Assembly (NCBI RefSeq): GCF_001421885.1
Contig: NZ_LMLH01000001.1
Span: 379,196-442,500, forward strand
Length of the DNA: 63,305 nucleotides
From: Pseudomonas sp. Leaf48
GTDB taxonomy: Bacteria > Pseudomonadota > Gammaproteobacteria > Pseudomonadales > Pseudomonadaceae
Reading direction: 5' to 3'
This document shows positions 25,597 through 34,619 of this stretch, in pieces. The first letter of the stretch is position 1. Every line of letters begins with the position of its first letter. The translations under genes were made by a program, and so were the position numbers. Under the pieces are notes generated by a model. That model had not been told where the DNA came from, searched no databases, and saw only the letters and a list, made by a program, of their open reading frames with translations.

Positions 25597-26888
25597 AACC
25601 CATCGTCACGGTTCGCGAATACGCGAGGCTGACGACGGATAACGTCGCCGTGCCAACGTTAGATCTTGCTCAGGTATCAGTTTCAGCCTTTGACTGGTTA
25701 TGCAGGTTAAGTGCTTTTTTCAGCAAAGCCGGGGCAGGGCTGGTCCAAATCGAAAACCGTTGCTTACTCAAGCTCGACAACTACGTTGGCGTATTGGAAA
25801 CGCCCTGTGGTACGCGCCTTGAGATTCTTCCCAAGCATTTCGAGCGAGAGGATTGCATCAAGCAAAGCAGAGCGTTGCTGAGACGCATGATCCAAGCTTC
25901 CCTAAATTTGCCCACCCGCGAAGTCGGTGCGGCGGATCTACAAGATTTCGATGCACCGTTGAGCGAATGGATCATGGGTCGATTTTTATTGGCTCTGGAT
26001 CACTTGATCAAACGAGGGCTGCGTTTCGATTACCAGCGGGTAGAGGAAGAACAACGCTTTCTGCGTGGTCAGTTGGATGTGGTCAAGCAAATGCGGCAGC
26101 CACCTGGGCGTCAGCACAATTTTCAGATACGCCACGATATTTTCTTACCCGACCGCCCGGAAAATCGCTTACTTAAACTCGCGTTAGATCAGGTCTGCAA
26201 AGCCACCAAAGAGCCTCTTAACTGGCGACTAGCGCATGAGTTAAGAGGTATGTTGTTAGAAGTACCGACAAGTCGTAACGCGCAACACGATTTCAAACAA
26301 TGGAGTAACGAGCGACTGATGGCGCACTACGTACCAGTGAGGCCATGGTGCGAATTGATCATCAAGCAGCAGATGCCTTTAGCGGTCGCAGGGGATTGGC
26401 ACGGCATGAGCTTGTTATTCCCTATGGAAAAGCTATTTGAGCGTTATGTAGCTGCGAGCCTAGATAGGGATCTATTTCACGATGCTCGACTGGTCACCCA
26501 GACGCATAGTGAACATCTGTGTCGGCATAAGGGTAAAAATTTCTTTCAGTTGCGGCCGGACCTGATGATCCACCATCAGCAGAAAAGCTGGGTACTCGAT
26601 ACAAAATGGAAGCGGCTGAATTCCTCCGGAGAGAATAAAAACTACGGATTGAAACAATCGGATTTTTATCAGTTGTTCGCCTATGGTCATAGGTATTTAT
26701 TAGGTGATGGGGAGTTGGTGCTGATCTACCCAAGACAAGCTGCATTTGATGCCCCCTTGCAGGTGTTCGAGTTCGCTCCACAACTGAAGCTCTGGGTGCT
26801 GCCATTTGATTTGGAACAGGGCATCTTGATTGGTGGGCCAGAGGGATTGCCGCTGCAATCTCAGTGGTTACAAACGGCGAGTGGGTAG
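25593..26888 (+). CDS. mcrC: McrC-like nuclease subunit
   Basis: The 431-residue protein starts at a GTG that overlaps the mcrB stop (GTGA), so the two are coupled. The C-terminal PD-(D/E)XK nuclease core is visible: D323 in QLRPDLMIHHQ and the D336-T-K338 triad in WVLDTKWKRL, followed by KQSDFYQLFAYG. The N-terminal part would bind the McrB hexamer. A terminator follows. Composition is AT-richer than the surrounding core genes, in line with horizontal transfer. Confidence 0.88.
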   Translation: MKPIVTVREYARLTTDNVAVPTLDLAQVSVSAFDWLCRLSAFFSKAGAGLVQIENRCLLKLDNYVGVLETPCGTRLEILPKHFEREDCIKQSRALLRRMIQASLNLPTREVGAADLQDFDAPLSEWIMGRFLLALDHLIKRGLRFDYQRVEEEQRFLRGQLDVVKQMRQPPGRQHNFQIRHDIFLPDRPENRLLKLALDQVCKATKEPLNWRLAHELRGMLLEVPTSRNAQHDFKQWSNERLMAHYVPVRPWCELIIKQQMPLAVAGDWHGMSLLFPMEKLFERYVAASLDRDLFHDARLVTQTHSEHLCRHKGKNFFQLRPDLMIHHQQKSWVLDTKWKRLNSSGENKNYGLKQSDFYQLFAYGHRYLLGDGELVLIYPRQAAFDAPLQVFEFAPQLKLWVLPFDLEQGILIGGPEGLPLQSQWLQTASG

Positions 26889-26920
26889 TCGATTGGACGT
26901 TCGACTAGCAAGATCAGAAT

Positions 26921-26946
26921 AGGGTGCAGAAGGTTGCACCCTTTTT
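26921..26946 (+). terminator. Terminator after mcrBC
   Basis: GGGTGCA-GAAGGT-TGCACCC stem-loop followed by TTTTT, 33 bases after the mcrC stop. Confidence 0.88.
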
Positions 26947-26956
26947 GCGAGGCCTG

Positions 26957-27454
26957 TTAAAGCAGGAAAAACTGCGAAACCTTCCGCCACCATGACGTTT
27001 GCTGTTGACCCAGCAGTAAACAAGGCATATCCCGCAATCGAATCCAGGGCTCATCCCGCCATTGCAGCAGGCTCAGAGACATTTCTGGCCACTCGAGCAA
27101 ACTCAACAAAGGGCGATCGGTATTTTCTGGCTGCTCTGCATCACGTAAGGCCGGCACCACTTGATGAGTGATCCACTCACGCAGCAAGCGATTTCCTGGC
27201 GCATAGTGATACACCAACAGCGCGTACACACCGGACTCGCTGAGCATCATCTGCTTTGCCGGTTGCCGGTAATACTCAATCCACAGCGATCGGTACTGGT
27301 CTTTGTCTAGTTTGTTGACCATGCGCTCACTTAGATAGAAACCCATCAAGCGTCCGATATCGCGGGCACAAAACCATGGTTGGTTTTCCAGGAGGAGGGC
27401 GTGGAGAGGAAGGTTGTGGCGGGTGAAGGCTGTTACAGAGAAGAGATCAGACAT
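26957..27454 (-). CDS. BRO-N domain (phage antirepressor-like) protein
   Basis: The 165-residue protein has the BRO-N fold: FTRHNLPLHALLLENQPWFC then ARDIGRLMGF, YRSLWIEYYRQPAKQMML, and SESGVYALLVYHYAPGNRLL with REWITHQVVPALR. BRO-N proteins come from phages and mobile elements and bind DNA. The ATG at 27454 is preferred over the TTG at 27469. No companion KilA or other phage gene lies nearby; it is read towards the terminator of mcrBC. It may be a prophage relic next to a defence system. Confidence 0.82.
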   Translation of the reverse strand: MSDLFSVTAFTRHNLPLHALLLENQPWFCARDIGRLMGFYLSERMVNKLDKDQYRSLWIEYYRQPAKQMMLSESGVYALLVYHYAPGNRLLREWITHQVVPALRDAEQPENTDRPLLSLLEWPEMSLSLLQWRDEPWIRLRDMPCLLLGQQQTSWWRKVSQFFLL

Positions 27455-27781
27455 AACCGATCCCCACAATGCGGAGAGTGACGAGATGGTTGTACTCAGG
27501 CATATCCATTACCTCTACGTTGGACTATGGCGGGCTTAACCCCAACGTAAAGTGGACATAAGAAGCTCCAACGAGCAAAAAGCCACACGCAGCCGTAAGA
27601 TAAATCACCAGGGGTGACTACTTGTCTGTGTAATTGGCTAGCTTTCTACGTTGGGCGTTTCTTAGGCACCTAAGTAGAGCTTAGGGACGTTTCAAATATT
27701 GATCAATACGGATGGATCTGGGGTTGCTGTAGGAGCTTTTGCATTTGCTGAGAGTGTGAGTAAGAGTTTTCCTACCCCACA
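27455..27781. other. Intergenic region with TACGTTGG repeats
   Basis: TACGTTGG occurs at 27516-27523 and 27647-27654, and its complement CCAACGTA at 27542-27549, so the first two can form a hairpin. The stretch is gene-free and AT-richer, separating the accessory region from nrdB. Confidence 0.5.
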
Positions 27782-27808
27782 AAAAAGCCCCGATCAGATC
27801 GGGGCTTT
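27782..27808 (-). terminator. Terminator of nrdB
   Basis: On the minus strand: AAGCCCCGATC, TGATC overlap and GGGGC, then a T-run. It lies about 52 bases past the nrdB stop. Confidence 0.85.
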
Positions 27809-27859
27809 CAGATGTTCGATTTGCCGATTCAAGTCGTCAAATCGCGGCTAACTCTGGGA

Positions 27860-29107
27860 TCAATCCCAGCTCAAAGCCCCACCAGTCTGATACTCAATTA
27901 CCCGAGTCTCAAAGAAATTCTTCTCTTTCTTCAAGTCCATAATCTCGCTCATCCAAGGGAACGGGTTTGTAGTCCCCGGATACTCTTCCTTCAGACCAAT
28001 CTGCGACAGGCGACGGTTAGCGATGAACTTCAGATAGTCTTCCATCATCGCCGCATTCATGCCCAACACCCCACGAGGCATGGTGTCGCGAGCGTATTCG
28101 ATTTCCAGCTGAGTGCCCTGCAGAATCATCTGCGAAGCTTCTTCCTTCATCTCGGCATCCCACAAGTGCGGGTTTTCGATTTTGATCTGGTTGATCACGT
28201 CGATGCCGAAGTTCAGGTGCATGGATTCGTCGCGCAGGATGTACTGGAACTGCTCGGCGACGCCGGTCATTTTGTTGCGGCGGCCCATGGAGAGGATCTG
28301 GGTGAAGCCGCAGTAGAAGAAGATGCCTTCCAGAACGCAGTAGTAGGCGATCAGGTTGCGCAGCAGTTCTTTGTCGGTTTCGACGGTGCCGGTTTCGAAC
28401 TTCGGATCGGAGATGGAGCGGGTGTATTTGAGGCCCCAGGTGGCTTTTTTCGCGACCGATGGGATCTCGTGGTACATGTTGAAGATTTCGCCTTCATCCA
28501 TGGCCAGCGATTCGATGCAGTACTGGTAGGCGTGGGTGTGGATCGCCTCTTCGAAAGCCTGGCGCAGGATGTACTGGCGGCATTCCGGGTTGGTGATCAG
28601 GCGGTATACGGCCAGGACCAGGTTGTTGGCGACCAGGGAGTCGGCGGTGGAGAAGAAGCCGAGGTTGCGCATCACGATGCGTCGCTCGTCGTCGGTCAGG
28701 CCTTCCGGGTTTTTCCAGAGGGCGATGTCGGCGGTCATGTTGACTTCTTGCGGCATCCAGTGGTTTGCGCAGCCGTCCAGGTATTTCTGCCAGGCCCAGT
28801 CGTACTTGAAGGGTACGAGTTGGTTGAGGTCGGCGCGGCAGTTGATCATGCGCTTTTCGTCAACGGCGACACGGGCGGAGGCGCCTTCGAGTTCGGCGAG
28901 GCCTTCGGCGACGTCGAGAGAATCCAGAGCAGCCTTGGCGCGGGCTACTGCGGCGGAGTCAGCGGCGGTCACGGCGCGTGCTTCGAGGGCGGCGGCACCG
29001 CCGGCGCTGTCGAGACGGTCCATGTTGGCTTCGGTGGCGTGGCCAGCGTTGGCGCTCTTGACCGCTACTTCCGTGTCTTCTTTGTCGAATTCGTCCCAGC
29101 TCAGCAT
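27860..29107 (-). CDS. nrdB: Ribonucleoside-diphosphate reductase beta subunit (class Ia)
   Basis: The 415-residue R2 protein holds the diiron-tyrosyl radical cofactor. The first iron-ligand region is FFSTADSL (D156). The segment [16 protein letters not shown] contains E187, H190 and Y194 in the same spacing as E115, H118 and radical Y122 of E. coli; [12 protein letters not shown] and [12 protein letters not shown] supply the second set. An alanine-rich extension of about 80 residues precedes the core, as in other Pseudomonas NrdB. I chose the ATG at 29107 for its AGGAGA. nrdA is not adjacent in this window. Confidence 0.95.
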   Translation of the reverse strand: MLSWDEFDKEDTEVAVKSANAGHATEANMDRLDSAGGAAALEARAVTAADSAAVARAKAALDSLDVAEGLAELEGASARVAVDEKRMINCRADLNQLVPFKYDWAWQKYLDGCANHWMPQEVNMTADIALWKNPEGLTDDERRIVMRNLGFFSTADSLVANNLVLAVYRLITNPECRQYILRQAFEEAIHTHAYQYCIESLAMDEGEIFNMYHEIPSVAKKATWGLKYTRSISDPKFETGTVETDKELLRNLIAYYCVLEGIFFYCGFTQILSMGRRNKMTGVAEQFQYILRDESMHLNFGIDVINQIKIENPHLWDAEMKEEASQMILQGTQLEIEYARDTMPRGVLGMNAAMMEDYLKFIANRRLSQIGLKEEYPGTTNPFPWMSEIMDLKKEKNFFETRVIEYQTGGALSWD

Positions 29108-29140
29108 GACGTGTCGTCTCCTGCGTGAGGGCCAGAGTGC

Positions 29141-29174
29141 CCGTGTGAAAATGGTTGGTTGGTTTTTCACACGG
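29141..29174 (-). promoter_or_regulatory. Hairpin in the nrdB leader
   Basis: CCGTGTGAAAA and TTTTCACACGG form an 11-bp perfect stem with a 12-base loop, starting 34 bases before the nrdB start codon. It could influence ribosome access or mRNA stability. Confidence 0.5.
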
Positions 29175-29360
29175 CCGTACTGGCCGCGTTGGATCTAAAG
29201 GAAATCGTTTCTTGCGGCAGCTAACGCAGGCAATAAAACAGAATTTTGTACGGGGTTCCGAGAGCCTCTGACGGGCGCGGAAATCGGTAAAGATCTCTGC
29301 GTGGGCTTCAGACTGGCTATTGATCCCTGTAAGGGGATATTGCAGGCCCGTTAGGGCGGC

Positions 29361-29366
29361 ATTATA
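29361..29366 (-). promoter_or_regulatory. Candidate nrdB -10 box
   Basis: The minus strand has an exact TATAAT (in CCCTATAATGCC). A clear -35 is not seen. It would give a leader of about 250 bases before nrdB. Confidence 0.4.
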
Positions 29367-29534
29367 GGGAAATTTTTGCCGTCGTGGTGCGGCGAATCGG
29401 CCTACAGATCGGTCGAGAGGACGGGTTTTTCGGTCGGAGCGAGGGTTTACAGGGCTTTGGGGGCCATAGATTTTTTTTCGGGGAAAAGGGCGCTTATTGG
29501 TTTTTGCTCAAAAAACAACCAAAAACCGGGTTTT

Positions 29535-29550
29535 TCACTACATCTTGTGT
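29535..29550. promoter_or_regulatory. Candidate NrdR box
   Basis: TCACTACATCTTGTGT resembles the NrdR box, ACAC-N8-GTGT with AT-rich centre. Only one box is seen, while NrdR normally uses two spaced about 31 bases apart. It is upstream of nrdB, about 170 bases before the -10 candidate. Confidence 0.4.
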
Positions 29551-29643
29551 TTTTGCGAGCTTTTCGATGTATCCAGACACAACCGAGCCCGACGGGAAGC
29601 CGGGCTGCGAAATCGCCTCGATTTAGAGCGCGGGCGTTGTTGC

Positions 29644-29907
29644 TCAGCCATTGGAGCAGCCATTGCCCATCATGCTGTAACGCAGGATATGCCGTTGACC
29701 CTTGGAGTCTTCGTATTCCATTTTCATCGGCACCACTTCGCATACGTTTGGGGTTTCGCTCATGGAGATTACTTTGGCGATGTCCAGGTTGGTGGAGTAA
29801 GTGTATTCCTCGATGACCGGTTGTTGCTGTGCGACATCGGTCGGGGCTTCGTCGGCCATGGCGTTCAAGCACAGGCTGCCCAGGGCCAGAACTAATAAAG
29901 CTTTCAT
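29644..29907 (-). CDS. DUF2790 secreted small protein
   Basis: The 87-residue protein has a signal peptide (MKALLVLALGSLCLNAMA) and the DUF2790 body: YTYSTNLDIAKVISMSETPN, then VCEVVPMKMEYEDSKGQRHI and LRYSMMGNGC. The family is Pseudomonas-specific, periplasmic and of unknown function; the two cysteines may pair. Pseudomonas genomes commonly carry several copies. Confidence 0.88.
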   Translation of the reverse strand: MKALLVLALGSLCLNAMADEAPTDVAQQQPVIEEYTYSTNLDIAKVISMSETPNVCEVVPMKMEYEDSKGQRHILRYSMMGNGCSNG

Positions 29908-30197
29908 CTGCTTTTACCTTTCTTGGGTCGAATGGGGTCACGCAACCTTTTTGGGGTTGCGTGCGGATCTGATTACTTGGGTTTGGGTTAACTGCCTTCG
30001 TGGGGGCTGTAACTTGGTTAACTCGGTTTGCCGGTTTGGCGGGGATGGATTTTAGGGCTGGGGGGTGCATTCATATAGGTGGGCTTTTGATAAACACTTT
30101 TGACAGATTTCGTAACAATCCCTGGAATCCAATTGGGTACGTCTGCGAGGGGCCGGTTTGCTGTTGATATTGGTGGCGCTGTGCGTCAGGTAGGCCG

Positions 30198-30225
30198 CCA
30201 TCGCTGGCAAGCCAGCTCCCACAGG
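30198..30225. repeat. Single REP-like element
   Basis: CCATCGCTGGCAAGCCAGCT followed by CCCACAGG, a variant of the common repeat. Confidence 0.75.
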
Positions 30226-30371
30226 GTTTTGGAGGCATCCCCTTCGTTGGGGTGCGACAGGAAATGCTCGGTTTGGCTGGCTGGGTAACTATTCAGGACA
30301 TTTTGTAGGGCCTTGTTACTACCATCGTCGAATGGTTCTATGGGGCCGGCGCGACTACAACTGGGTCATAC

Positions 30372-30379
30372 AAAAACAA
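30372..30379 (+). promoter_or_regulatory. Candidate Hfq/Crc A-rich motif in the acsA leader
   Basis: AAAAACAA fits AANAANAA and lies about 22 bases before the acsA start codon. acsA is a known target class for catabolite repression in Pseudomonas. Confidence 0.4.
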
Positions 30380-30401
30380 CTATTCCACCGAGGTAAGAAA
30401 G

Positions 30402-32357
30402 ATGAGTGCGGCTTCCCTGTATCCCGTTCGTCCCGAGGTTCTGGCCAATACGCTGACCGACGAGGCGACCTACAAGGCCATGTACCAGCAGTCCGTCGTC
30501 AACCCGGACGGCTTCTGGCGCGAGCAAGCCAAACGCCTCGACTGGATCAAGCCTTTCACCACGGTGAAGCAGACTTCCTTCGACGATCACCATGTCGATA
30601 TCAAATGGTTTGCCGATGGCACCCTGAACGTTTCCTACAATTGCCTCGACCGTCACCTGGCCGAGCGAGGTGACCAGATCGCTATCATCTGGGAAGGCGA
30701 TGACCCTTCCGAGAGCCGCAACATCACTTACCGCGAGCTGCACGAGCAAGTCTGCAAATTCGCCAACGCCCTGCGCGGCCAGGATGTGCACCGTGGCGAC
30801 GTGGTGACTATCTACATGCCGATGATCCCTGAAGCCGTGGTCGCCATGCTGGCCTGTACCCGGATCGGCGCGATTCACTCGGTGGTGTTCGGTGGTTTCT
30901 CGCCGGAAGCCCTGGCCGGTCGCATCATCGACTGCCGCTCGAAAGTGGTGATCACTGCCGACGAAGGCATTCGTGCCGGCAAGAAGATTCCGCTCAAGGC
31001 CAACGTCGACGACGCGCTGACCAACCCGGAAACCAGCAGCATCCAGAAGGTCATCGTGTGCCAGCGCACCGGTGGCGACATCAAGTGGAACCAGCATCGC
31101 GACATCTGGTACGAAGACCTGATGAAAGTGGCGGGCACCGTTTGTGCGCCGAAAGAGATGGGCGCCGAAGAAGCGCTGTTCATCCTTTACACCTCCGGTT
31201 CCACCGGCAAGCCCAAGGGTGTGCAGCACACCACTGGCGGTTACCTGCTGTATGCGGCCATGACCCACGAGCGTGTGTTCGACTACCGTCCGGGTGAAGT
31301 CTACTGGTGCACCGCTGACGTCGGTTGGGTCACCGGCCACACCTACATTGTCTACGGCCCGCTGGCCAATGGCGCGACCACGCTGCTGTTCGAAGGCGTG
31401 CCGAACTATCCGGACATCACCCGGGTGGCGAAGATCGTCGACAAGCACAAGGTCAATATTCTCTACACCGCGCCGACCGCGATCCGTGCGATGATGGCTT
31501 CGGGCACTGCCGCTGTGGAAGGTGCCGATGGCAGCAGCCTGCGCCTGCTGGGTTCGGTGGGCGAGCCGATCAACCCGGAAGCCTGGGACTGGTACTACAA
31601 GAACGTCGGCAAATCCCGTTGCCCGATCGTCGACACCTGGTGGCAGACCGAAACCGGCGCGACCCTGATGAGCCCGCTGCCGGGTGCTCATGGTCTGAAA
31701 CCGGGTTCTGCGGCGCGTCCGTTCTTCGGCGTGGTGCCGGCGCTGGTGGACAACCTGGGCAACATCATCGAGGGCGTGGCCGAGGGCAACCTGGTGATTC
31801 TGGATTCGTGGCCAGGCCAGGCACGTACGCTGTATGGCGATCACGACCGCTTCGTCGATACTTACTTCAAGACGTTCCGTGGCATGTACTTCACTGGTGA
31901 CGGTGCTCGTCGCGATGCCGATGGTTACTACTGGATCACCGGTCGCGTGGACGACGTGCTCAACGTGTCTGGCCACCGCATGGGTACCGCCGAGATCGAA
32001 AGCGCGATGGTCGCTCACCCGAAAGTTGCCGAGGCAGCGGTGGTGGGTGTGCCGCATGACATCAAGGGGCAGGGCATCTATGTGTATGTCACCCTTAAAA
32101 ACGGCGAAGAGCCGAACGAGCAATTGCGCCTGGAGTTGAAGAACTGGGTGCGCAAGGAGATCGGTCCGATTGCTTCACCGGATGTGATTCAGTGGGCGCC
32201 GGGGCTGCCGAAGACTCGTTCGGGGAAAATCATGCGGCGGATTCTGCGCAAGATTGCTACTGCTGAGTACGACGGATTGGGAGATATCTCCACCTTGGCC
32301 GATCCGGGTGTGGTGCAGCATTTGATTGATACGCACAAGACGATGAATGTGGCGTAA
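30402..32357 (+). CDS. acsA: Acetyl-CoA synthetase
   Basis: The 651-residue ANL-superfamily enzyme activates acetate to acetyl-AMP and then acetyl-CoA, for growth on acetate, ethanol and amino-acid carbon. Motifs: the phosphate loop [11 protein letters not shown] (about 263-273), [11 protein letters not shown] (about 410-420), [20 protein letters not shown] and the C-terminal [11 protein letters not shown], whose Lys is the acetylation and adenylation site. GAGGTAAG precedes the ATG. A terminator follows. It is next to nrdB rather than in a transport operon. Confidence 0.97.
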   Translation: MSAASLYPVRPEVLANTLTDEATYKAMYQQSVVNPDGFWREQAKRLDWIKPFTTVKQTSFDDHHVDIKWFADGTLNVSYNCLDRHLAERGDQIAIIWEGDDPSESRNITYRELHEQVCKFANALRGQDVHRGDVVTIYMPMIPEAVVAMLACTRIGAIHSVVFGGFSPEALAGRIIDCRSKVVITADEGIRAGKKIPLKANVDDALTNPETSSIQKVIVCQRTGGDIKWNQHRDIWYEDLMKVAGTVCAPKEMGAEEALFILYTSGSTGKPKGVQHTTGGYLLYAAMTHERVFDYRPGEVYWCTADVGWVTGHTYIVYGPLANGATTLLFEGVPNYPDITRVAKIVDKHKVNILYTAPTAIRAMMASGTAAVEGADGSSLRLLGSVGEPINPEAWDWYYKNVGKSRCPIVDTWWQTETGATLMSPLPGAHGLKPGSAARPFFGVVPALVDNLGNIIEGVAEGNLVILDSWPGQARTLYGDHDRFVDTYFKTFRGMYFTGDGARRDADGYYWITGRVDDVLNVSGHRMGTAEIESAMVAHPKVAEAAVVGVPHDIKGQGIYVYVTLKNGEEPNEQLRLELKNWVRKEIGPIASPDVIQWAPGLPKTRSGKIMRRILRKIATAEYDGLGDISTLADPGVVQHLIDTHKTMNVA

Positions 32358-32378
32358 GCGTCGCGTCTGAGTCGCTCA

Positions 32379-32415
32379 GAGCCCTGCCCGGCATTGCGCC
32401 TGGCGGGGCTTTTTA
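32379..32415 (+). terminator. Terminator after acsA
   Basis: AGCCCTGCC...GGCGGGGCT stem (one mismatch) with TTTTT. Confidence 0.8.
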
Positions 32416-32450
32416 ATGTCTGGGGATTGTGTGTTGGTTGTGCCGGCCTC

Positions 32451-32542
32451 TTCGCGGGCAAGCCCGCTCCCACAGGGGGTTGTGGTGTGCGGATGATCTC
32501 TGTCCAGCTGTATGAAACTGTGGGGCGGGCTTGCCCGCGATA
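32451..32542. repeat. REP doublet (GGGCGGGC variant)
   Basis: TTCGCGGGCAAGCCCGCTCC then CACAG and the inverted TGTGGGGCGGGCTTGCCCGC then GATA. Confidence 0.88.
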
Positions 32543-32874
32543 GCATTCGGTCAGACACCACTTAAACAGTAGCCAATAATTATCGGCTTTGTACGTAGGG
32601 CTATTCCTACTGTTACCCCGCGATTGCTCAGGTTACTGAATGTGTAACCGCATCGCGCCGATCCGGGGCATTGGGAAACGCATAGCCCTGATCCAGGGCA
32701 TCACAACCACGGATAATAAATAAGATCCCACGCTACGCTTGCCGGATTAGAAGGCTTTGCCAATAATAGGCCCGCAATTTGCAATGTTGATTGGTTCACT
32801 CCCTTTTGCTCTTGCATGATTTTGCATGGGCTGTCAACGCGCCTGACGGCATTCTCGGTGCTTCTGTAACTAGT

Positions 32875-32921
32875 TGTCGCATTGAAGAAATATCGGCCTC
32901 GGGCCTGTCGTTAGAATGCCG
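32875..32921 (+). promoter_or_regulatory. Candidate ArgR operator of aotJQMOP
   Basis: TGTCGC-N8-AA (32875-32890, TGTCGCATTGAAGAAA) exactly fits the Pseudomonas ArgR half-site. A weaker half-site, TGTCGTTAGAATGC, starts 31 bases further at 32906. The pair lies 140-185 bases upstream of aotJ. Confidence 0.6.
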
Positions 32922-33058
32922 ATCACTCGCTCGTCGTTGCCGGTGTTGAATTCAACGCTCGTATCCCGGGACGCAGCATTGCTTTTCGGTTCTACTCATT
33001 CGCATATTGGGCTAACGCTCACTCTGCCGTTTCAGCCCTATACCGATGGAGTCCCAAG

Positions 33059-33838
33059 ATGAAGAAACTCGTGCTGCTTGGCGCCCTGGCACTGTCCTCC
33101 GTGCTGTCCCTGCCAACCTTCGCCGATGAAAAGCCTCTGAAAATTGGTATCGAGGCGGCTTACCCTCCGTTCGCTTCCAAAGCGCCGGACGGCAGCATCG
33201 TTGGTTTCGACTACGACATCGGCAACGCCCTGTGCGAAGAGATGAAGGTCAAGTGCGTTTGGGTCGAGCAAGAGTTCGACGGTCTGATCCCGGCGCTCAA
33301 GGTGCGCAAGATCGACGCCATCCTGTCGTCGATGTCGATCACTGAAGACCGCAAGAAGTCCGTGGACTTCACCAACAAGTACTACAACACCCCGGCCCGC
33401 CTGGTCATGAAGCAGGGCGTTCAGGTCAGCGAAGGCCTGACCGAGCTCAAGGGCAAGAACATCGGCGTGCAACGTGGTTCGATCCACGAGCGTTTCGCCC
33501 GTGAAGTCCTGGCCCCGCTGGGTGCCGAGATCAAGCCATACGGTTCGCAGAACGAAATTTACCTCGACGTGGCTGCCGGCCGCCTCGACGGCACCGTGGC
33601 AGACGCTACGCTGCTGGAAGACGGCTTCCTGAAAACCGACGCTGGCAAAGGCTTTGCGTTCGTCGGCCCGGCGTTCACCGACGTCAAATACTTCGGTGAC
33701 GGCGTAGGCATCGCCGTGCGCAAGGGCGACAAGGCTGAGCTGGACAAGCTCAACGCCGCCATTACTGCCATTCGCGAGAACGGCAAGTACAAGCAAATCC
33801 AGGACAAGTACTTCGCTTTCGACATCTACGGCAAGTAA
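33059..33838 (+). CDS. aotJ: Arginine/ornithine ABC transporter periplasmic binding protein AotJ
   Basis: The 259-residue protein has a signal peptide ([22 protein letters not shown]) and the family-3 solute-binding fold: [20 protein letters not shown], then [19 protein letters not shown]. It binds basic amino acids in the periplasm for the AotQM permease and AotP ATPase encoded downstream. An intra-operon hairpin follows before aotQ, which fits a higher expression of the binding protein. An ArgR-like operator lies upstream. Confidence 0.93.
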   Translation: MKKLVLLGALALSSVLSLPTFADEKPLKIGIEAAYPPFASKAPDGSIVGFDYDIGNALCEEMKVKCVWVEQEFDGLIPALKVRKIDAILSSMSITEDRKKSVDFTNKYYNTPARLVMKQGVQVSEGLTELKGKNIGVQRGSIHERFAREVLAPLGAEIKPYGSQNEIYLDVAAGRLDGTVADATLLEDGFLKTDAGKGFAFVGPAFTDVKYFGDGVGIAVRKGDKAELDKLNAAITAIRENGKYKQIQDKYFAFDIYGK

Positions 33839-33859
33839 CCCGTCCAGGCGACAAGTCCG

Positions 33860-33903
33860 AAATGGCGCAAGCAACAGAATCTCTGCGGTTTGCGCCATTT
33901 TTT
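33860..33903 (+). terminator. Intra-operon attenuator between aotJ and aotQ
   Basis: AAATGGCGCAA and TTTGCGCCATTT form an 11-12-bp stem, followed directly by T-residues. It lies 22 bases after aotJ and would let the binding protein be made in excess over the membrane parts. Confidence 0.82.
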
Positions 33904-33929
33904 CATCCCAACTTCCGAGGACCTGAATC

Positions 33930-34619
33930 ATGTTGAAAGGCTACGGGGCTGTCATCCTCGATGGCGCTTGGCTGACGCTTCAGCTCGCCTTGTCGTCCAT
34001 GGCCCTGGCCATTGTTCTGGGTCTGATCGGCGTGGCGCTGCGCCTGTCGCCGGTGCGCTGGCTGGCCTGGCTGGGCGACCTGTATTCCACGGTAATCCGC
34101 GGCATTCCCGACCTGGTGCTGATCCTGCTGATTTTCTACGGTGGCCAGGACCTGCTCAACCGCGTCGCACCGCTGCTCGGTTTTGACGACTACATCGACC
34201 TGAACCCGTTGGCCGCCGGTATCGGCACCCTGGGCTTCATCTTCGGTGCGTACCTGTCGGAAACCTTCCGTGGCGCCTTCATGGCGATCCCCAAGGGGCA
34301 GGCGGAAGCCGGCATGGCTTACGGCATGAGCAGTTTCCAGGTGTTCTTCCGGGTACTGGTGCCGCAGATGATTCGTCTGGCGATCCCGGGCTTTACCAAC
34401 AACTGGCTGGTTTTGACCAAGGCTACTGCGCTGATTTCGGTGGTGGGTCTGCAAGACATGATGTTCAAGGCCAAGCAGGCGGCCGATGCCACCCGCGAGC
34501 CTTTCACCTTCTTCCTCGCGGTGGCGGCGATGTACCTGGTGATCACCAGTGTGTCGTTGCTGGCATTGCGTCACCTTGAGAAGCGCTACTCGGTAGGCGT
34601 AAGGGCGGCTGATCTATGA
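33930..34619 (+). CDS. aotQ: Arginine/ornithine ABC transporter permease AotQ
   Basis: The 229-residue inner-membrane permease of the HisQ type has about five predicted helices and the EAA loop AYGMSSFQVFFRVLVPQMIR (preceded by GQAEAGM). It pairs with AotM to form the channel. The stop overlaps the aotM start (ATGA), so the two subunits are made in a coupled, equal ratio. GAGGACCTG precedes the ATG. Confidence 0.94.
   Translation: MLKGYGAVILDGAWLTLQLALSSMALAIVLGLIGVALRLSPVRWLAWLGDLYSTVIRGIPDLVLILLIFYGGQDLLNRVAPLLGFDDYIDLNPLAAGIGTLGFIFGAYLSETFRGAFMAIPKGQAEAGMAYGMSSFQVFFRVLVPQMIRLAIPGFTNNWLVLTKATALISVVGLQDMMFKAKQAADATREPFTFFLAVAAMYLVITSVSLLALRHLEKRYSVGVRAADL

Larger units (their letters stand above)
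29908..30401. other. acsA upstream region
   Basis: About 490 bases without a gene. It holds a single REP-like element (CCATCGCTGGCAAGCCAGCT then CCCACAGG, 30198-30225), a GTAGGGC...CTAC element at 30305-30322 and an A-rich Crc/Hfq-like motif at 30372-30379. Confidence 0.55.
32416..33058. other. Long aot upstream region
   Basis: About 640 bases without a gene. It contains a REP doublet (32451-32542), a GTAGGGCTATTCCTAC near-palindrome (32595-32610), GCAATTTGCAATG (32774-32786) and the ArgR half-sites (32875-32921). Confidence 0.6.

Noticed and set aside
27812..29128. 438-codon plus-strand ORF opposite nrdB
   Set aside because: A shadow ORF; the iron and radical residues of NrdB confirm the other strand.
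32829..32850. Additional sigma-54 promoter upstream of aotJ (GGGCTGTCAACGCGCC)
   Set aside because: It has GG-N10-GC spacing, but the -24 and -12 boxes match the consensus poorly.
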